Position numbers and translations under genes: made by a program. Below the pieces are notes generated by a model. The model was not told where the DNA came from, did not search any database, and worked only from the letters and a program-made list of their open reading frames with translations. From Takakia lepidozioides (taxonomy: Eukaryota; Streptophyta; Takakiopsida; Takakiales; Takakiaceae), in the NCBI GenBank assembly GCA_030704615.1, contig CM060733.1:57846001-57910000 (forward strand): a DNA stretch of 64,000 bases, written 5' to 3'. This document shows positions 59,740 through 64,000 of this stretch, one piece after another (the stretch's first letter is position 1; each line of letters opens with the position of its first letter).

Positions 59740-60720
59740 TTAAATAATTATCCATACCCTTAGGGTATATTTTGGCATATCAAGACTTAGATGACCCTGG
59801 ACACTTGGGCCAACGGCACAGGCTACCCTATAGACGGGAAATATATCAATAATAATGATTGGATATACTACTACTCAATAAATTCATGGAAAAAAATTTA
59901 TCGGGCCTTGACATGGGAGACGTACTTGGATACATAGGAGATTGCACACTAGGCTTAGATGGGCCTCGACATGGGAGACGCACATGGGAGATGCCCTTGG
60001 ATACATAGGATATTGCACTTGGGCTAAGATGAAAGTGGACACTTGGACCTCTACATGGAAGATGCACTTGGATACACATAAGATTGCACTTGAGCATAGA
60101 TGGGCCTCCACATAGGAGACGCACTGGGATACATAGGAAATTACACTTGGTCTTATATTTCAATTCTTCACACATGGGCCAACAGCATAGGCTATACACT
60201 AGAGGTCGCACTAGTGATGCATAGGAAATTGCACTTGTCTTAGATTTCAATTCTTCACACATGGGCCAAAGGTAGAGGCTACCCAAGAGATTACACTAGA
60301 GGTCGCACTAGTGATGCATAGGAAATTGCACTTGTCTTAGATTTCAATTCTTCACACATGGGCCAAAGGTACAGGCTACCCAAGAGGTACATAGGACACT
60401 GGGATAGATGACATTGGACACTTGGGCCAATGGCACAGGCTACCCTAGTCAATATATGAAGAAAGCCAGTTTGTTTGTTTATTTGTTTTGATTGTTTTGT
60501 TGCGTTGAGATGTCCCAAACCGCGGGGGCTGGGCCCCCTGCCCAGCCCCGGTGCTTGGTACCGTTGGAAAGCCCTCGATGAGGAGGGGTGCACCGACTTG
60601 GTCTCATAAATTTTGGACCTGCGGTGTGGGAGATGTGGAATTTCAAGTACTTTTCGTCACGGGAAATTCCCCAAAAAAAGCAAAGTGGGCTTTCCTGGGA
60701 CAATGATTGGAGCCTCGACA
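59740..60720 (-). repeat. Repeat block with short tandem array, inverted partner of 56577-56945
   Basis: The left edge (about 59740-59785: ATTATCCATACCC, GGGTATATTTTGGCATAT) matches the interior of the hAT-like element near 28010. 59890-60400 is an irregular array of CATGGGAGACGCAC / TTGGATACATAGGA / AATTGCACTTG units and of longer TTCTTCACACATGGGCC units at about 60164, 60250 and 60350. 60480-60720 is the inverted copy of 56690-56940. Open frames across it are repetitive and not genes. Confidence 0.6.
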
Positions 60721-61479
60721 GTTCTGAGTTCCACCCAGCTCATGGGACTTCCAGGTCTGCTGCACTCTATCATTGGTCCTGCTTGAGTGTTTGAATCAAA
60801 ATTTCAACCAAAAACTGAAGATATTCCTCTACCTTCCGCAAATTACAGTTGAACTGAGATTCTAGATAATCACCTGCTTCTCTTGTCAAAATCTGGCACC
60901 AGAGTGTACTGACACACATACCAGCAGAATAAGGTCTCCTGGAGTTCATTGCTGTAGCTGCTCTCTCTTTGAAGTAAATGCATGTGATCCAGTGGAACAA
61001 AAGATCTCCGTGGGAGAAAGTGCATGGGGTTCAAACCCCAGACCCGTTTTATTAGCCAGTCTCGAACACCGCAGAAATTCCTCACCATAGAACCAGCTAA
61101 AGAATCAAATTGTACAAAGTACATGGTGGTTTGTCCGCTCTCTGTGCCCAAAAATTAAGCCCAGGCACTACGAAAATAGTTTACCCTACCCTCTGCTCAG
61201 AAGAAGGCCCCGACCCAATCCATGGTGACCAAGCCACCTAAACTACATAGAATAGACAGGGATAGGAGCCTCCAGTGTAGAACCCGACATTCGAACTTAA
61301 ACAAAAAGCCCCCCAAACCCATCCCCTAAGATTCCCTCTTTACTTAGGACTGTACACTCAGTTCAGTATGGCACATATCTATCTAAGACCCAAGACAGCA
61401 ACTATCTTCAACCTTGGGCAGAAGACCAGTCAATCCACATTTTCCATCACCCCAACCCAGGCAAGTCCCTCCACCAGAT
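60721..61479. other. Spacer and 3' flank of the GT47 gene
   Basis: No gene recognised. A GGGTTCAAACCCC box near 61026 resembles a polymerase III B-box, but no matching A-box or cloverleaf was found. The part nearest 61480 is presumably the 3' UTR of the glycosyltransferase. Confidence 0.4.
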
Positions 61480-62973
61480 TCAAGTAAGCTGAGGAAGAGG
61501 ATGAGCTGAGGTCAAATTCAAACTTTGAACTCTCCTAAGAACTCGATCGACTGTAGTGTCGAAGGCATCCTTGACATTGTCCAGGCGATGGCCCGGGACA
61601 GCATACACTAACCTTGGGATCAAATCCAAGACAGTTTTCTGCATGGCTTGGACTTGCTCGGGTGAGAAACTCCGCAAAACCTCTTCAATCTGGAGCCCAC
61701 TTTTAATATCGTCCTTTGGAATCATGACTGAGTAGGAGGTGCGGTTCTCCGGCAAATGCCATTGGTACTGCCAGTACGCACTCTGGTTCCAGAAGAACAC
61801 TGGAATACAACCGGCGATAAGAGAGTCGAAGATGGATCTGCGAGTGAAGCTGTCGCCCCGGGGCTGAAGACAAAACACCGACTTGAGGAAGAGATTGACC
61901 GCAGCCTGGGACTGGCCGTGAGGCTGCTCGCACCTTCTCTCAGAACAATCCAGAACCCGGCAGCTTCCAGAACGCGCACATTGCTCAAACAGAAGGAGGC
62001 GGAAGTCGTGGGGGAACTTCCTCCGAGGGGCACCCGCGAAGGAAAAAAGCAAATCCCTGTCCGATTTTCTCACAAAGTCCTGCCATTCCACCACCTCGGC
62101 ATCAGTCCGCGGATGGAATCCCGTCGGATACGGTACACCCATCTCCTTGGGATCCCAGGGGTTCCGCTCGATGGCCAACCTGGTCACGTTCTCCATCTCC
62201 GGCATGTGAATAAAGCTCGAGCCCCAGCCCGTCTTCCCCGACCGTCTGAAATCCCACGAAATCCTACCAATCATGATAAAATGGTCGTGACCCAAGTTCC
62301 TCTCCCAGTACTCCTGCCCCCTCAACCACCCCAGCAGCTCCACACCCAACGCATCCCGCTGCTCCGACGAGTTGAACCACAGGTACCGCACAATATCCAG
62401 CCCAGCATAGAACGGGATGTAGAACGTCGAGGCTAGCTCGGGATTCAACGTCCTGCACGGGTGGTGCAGCATCCGAGCATGATGCAGCACCTCCCCACTG
62501 AACTGGTCCGTCCCATACCACGGCCCCTCTTCCTGCCACCCCAGTTGCACCAGCCATGGCGACGAGCTCAGCGGAGGCCCTAGTCCAGAATTCGACAACT
62601 CTGTGCATATATCCGCCCAGGGATTCAAGTGCGCGCAGTCATCTAGCAGCTCCTGATTAAACCTCGGCGGAAGCTGGTACACATACACCCGCCGACCCTC
62701 ACACTGGCTATGGCTTCCCGCAAACTGCACCGACTCCCCTCCATGATGATGCTTCACTATCGTCGGTCTCCACAACCACTTCGCCGAGTATGAACCATCT
62801 AGCTGACTCTCCGATAGCGGTGAAGTCACCTCGATCCTCCGCCATAGCCACGACGAGCATGGAGTTCTCAGCAGCGCCAGAATTAGCACCTGCACCAGCA
62901 ATAGAGAGAGAAGGAGAACACGAGCCGCCATTGGGAACGACAATCCAAGCCTCCCTCCCTCTACTCTCCTCAT
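61480..62973 (-). CDS. GT47 exostosin-family glycosyltransferase (MUR3/xyloglucan galactosyltransferase-like), intronless, 497 residues
   Basis: A type II Golgi membrane protein. A short basic N-terminus is followed by a signal anchor at about residues 16-36 (AARVLLLSLLLVQVLILALL). The exostosin domain begins near residue 93 with RVYVYQLPPRFNQELL and continues with FYIPFYAGLDIVRYLW, GHDHFIMIGRISWDFRR (~227), NVTRLAIERNPWDP, VPYPTGFHP and LLFSFAGAPRRK. It ends with the hallmark GDSFTRRSIFDSLIAGCIPV (~372), then FFWNQSAYWQYQWHLP. These match plant xyloglucan galactosyltransferases (MUR3/KATAMARI1 clade), which add galactose from UDP-Gal to xyloglucan side chains. The exact acceptor cannot be read. 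I chose the ATG at 62973; the frame is open further upstream but without an ATG, starting only at GTG. The length is within the usual range for the clade, and the gene appears intact. Confidence 0.93.
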   Translation of the reverse strand: MRRVEGGRLGLSFPMAARVLLLSLLLVQVLILALLRTPCSSWLWRRIEVTSPLSESQLDGSYSAKWLWRPTIVKHHHGGESVQFAGSHSQCEGRRVYVYQLPPRFNQELLDDCAHLNPWADICTELSNSGLGPPLSSSPWLVQLGWQEEGPWYGTDQFSGEVLHHARMLHHPCRTLNPELASTFYIPFYAGLDIVRYLWFNSSEQRDALGVELLGWLRGQEYWERNLGHDHFIMIGRISWDFRRSGKTGWGSSFIHMPEMENVTRLAIERNPWDPKEMGVPYPTGFHPRTDAEVVEWQDFVRKSDRDLLFSFAGAPRRKFPHDFRLLLFEQCARSGSCRVLDCSERRCEQPHGQSQAAVNLFLKSVFCLQPRGDSFTRRSIFDSLIAGCIPVFFWNQSAYWQYQWHLPENRTSYSVMIPKDDIKSGLQIEEVLRSFSPEQVQAMQKTVLDLIPRLVYAVPGHRLDNVKDAFDTTVDRVLRRVQSLNLTSAHPLPQLT

Positions 62974-64000
62974 CACTCTGCGCGGGGGGGCATGGTCCTC
63001 ATGGTCCACTGCGGGGCCCCGCCCGCCCCACTCACCCGGGATAGTCGCCGGCCCGCGATTCTTGCCCGCCGACGAGCCGCCGTCACCGGTTACCACCCGT
63101 GCTCGTACCGCTCACCATTTCCTGCACCTTGGATCCCTCCACCGGCGCCCGCCGGTCCCCGCCCGGCCACTCCCAGTCAGCGGGCCCGGTGGCCCATTAC
63201 TTCTCCCTGTACCCGATGCCGCAAGGACGATGCCTCATTATGACCCCATAATTTCGATACTGCCCGTCCCCGAATCCCCTCCCTCCACGTACCTGTCCCT
63301 CAGAATGTCCCTCCTTTTTTTATTATTTAGTTTCAATTTTAATTCAGGTTCTGTTATGGCTGTCCCAATCGGAAAACAATTATTTTGGCACTCAATTATG
63401 GGTCGGTGCCGGTCACGGGCCGTGTCCCCAATCGGAAAAAGACCTGTTTTACGACTGCTATAATTACGATCTGTGGCAGGTTTAGCCAGTAATAAATATA
63501 ACTATAGATATTGGGGGGGATATTTAGGTAATATGGCGAAACCGGTGACTGGGCCACCCGGCCTGACATGCGACCTGCCGCAGGCGGACCCGGCGGTCGC
63601 CGTCAGGGCACGTTGAATGGGCAGGATCATTAACTACGGCTAATTAGGTCTGATTAGCGCCTAACCGGACGCTAATAAGCGCGGTTAGGGAGCCGTGGAG
63701 GCAAGTTAGCGGTCCGCGATCTCAGTTTCCGGGAGTGCGGGAAATTTTGGTCGGTTTGTTATGACAGTTATGGGGTTCGATAAAGTCATCAGTGGAGGAA
63801 TGAGAATATGGTACCGCAATATAACCCCAGTCAACTAAGTTATGTGGGAAATGTCAAACTCGGTAATATTCCATTCCAATATTACAGGGTTGTGTATATT
63901 TGGATGTAAAGCCACTAACTTTAGCTGTCACTGGAATTTGGAGTGCTCACAACAGTCAACGAATGAATGAAAAAGTTCATGAAAACAACTTAAGTGGGAA
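62974..64000. promoter_or_regulatory. 5' flank of the GT47 gene
   Basis: 62974-63240 is GC-rich and probably 5' UTR plus core promoter. Open frames here are composition artefacts. From about 63300 the sequence is mixed, with no recognised gene or repeat family. Confidence 0.4.

Noticed and set aside
61000-61080. tRNA gene at a GGGTTCAAACCCC box
   Set aside because: No acceptor or anticodon stems can be drawn around the box.
62974-63096. Upstream extension of the GT47 frame
   Set aside because: It begins with GTG and is Gly/Pro-rich by base composition. The ATG at 62973 gives the expected short basic tail before the signal anchor.
1-64000. CRISPR arrays, operons, Shine-Dalgarno sites or other prokaryotic features
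   Set aside because: The window is clearly eukaryotic nuclear DNA with spliced genes. The tandem repeats seen lack spacer structure of constant length.

Overview
This is a 64-kb piece of a eukaryotic nuclear genome, almost certainly a plant (streptophyte) and probably not a flowering plant. The evidence is split genes with GT/AG introns whose exons join in phase, a BES1/BZR1-type transcription factor, a GT47 xyloglucan-type galactosyltransferase, a starch-synthase fragment, PPR and OSB-like fragments, and plant-type LINEs. I cannot name the species. Exon joins were made by eye: I checked splice dinucleotides and reading phase but made no database comparison.

Layout. 25-6825 (minus): a PP2C protein phosphatase whose 3' end lies outside the window; three of its introns carry LINE-derived pieces. 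7078-7150 (plus): a tRNA-Ala(AGC) with a damaged T-stem. 7591-17328 (minus): a nine-exon, 918-residue armadillo-repeat protein with a 2.2-kb LINE in its last intron. 17673-25078 (plus): eIF3d, complete in 16 exons and 559 residues, divergent from the armadillo gene across about 345 bp that hold two overlapping hairpins. 25079-48253 is gene-poor and rich in mobile DNA. 48254-50600 (plus): a three-exon BES1/BZR1 factor of 477 residues. 50601-57700 holds PPR, OSB-like and LINE fragments and a TA-flanked MITE. 57786-59438 (minus): a decayed 2-oxoglutarate/Fe(II) dioxygenase. 61480-62973 (minus): an intronless GT47 glycosyltransferase.

The most striking structure is 28854-44452. It is a 15.6-kb unit bounded by two inverted repeats of about 1.9 kb, whose ends read TATGGAATACCAAATG and which are flanked by a matching 6-bp direct repeat, GCTTTC. 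Inside are a piece of a starch-synthase gene, a non-LTR retrotransposon C-terminus, a SINE, and a piggyBac element with exact ends (32936-36760: TTAA on both sides, perfect 17-bp inverted repeats, transposase decayed). I recognised no transposase for the 15.6-kb unit itself. It looks like a large non-autonomous DNA transposon of unassigned class, or a nested composite.

Other mobile DNA: two hAT-like elements with 8-bp target duplications and nearly matching ends (20601-20880 and 27141-28224), two copies of a tRNA-headed SINE, and a LINE family inserted repeatedly in sense orientation in the introns of the two leftmost genes, two copies having 14-bp target duplications. The five main protein genes are unrelated housekeeping or regulatory genes; nothing suggests a shared pathway.
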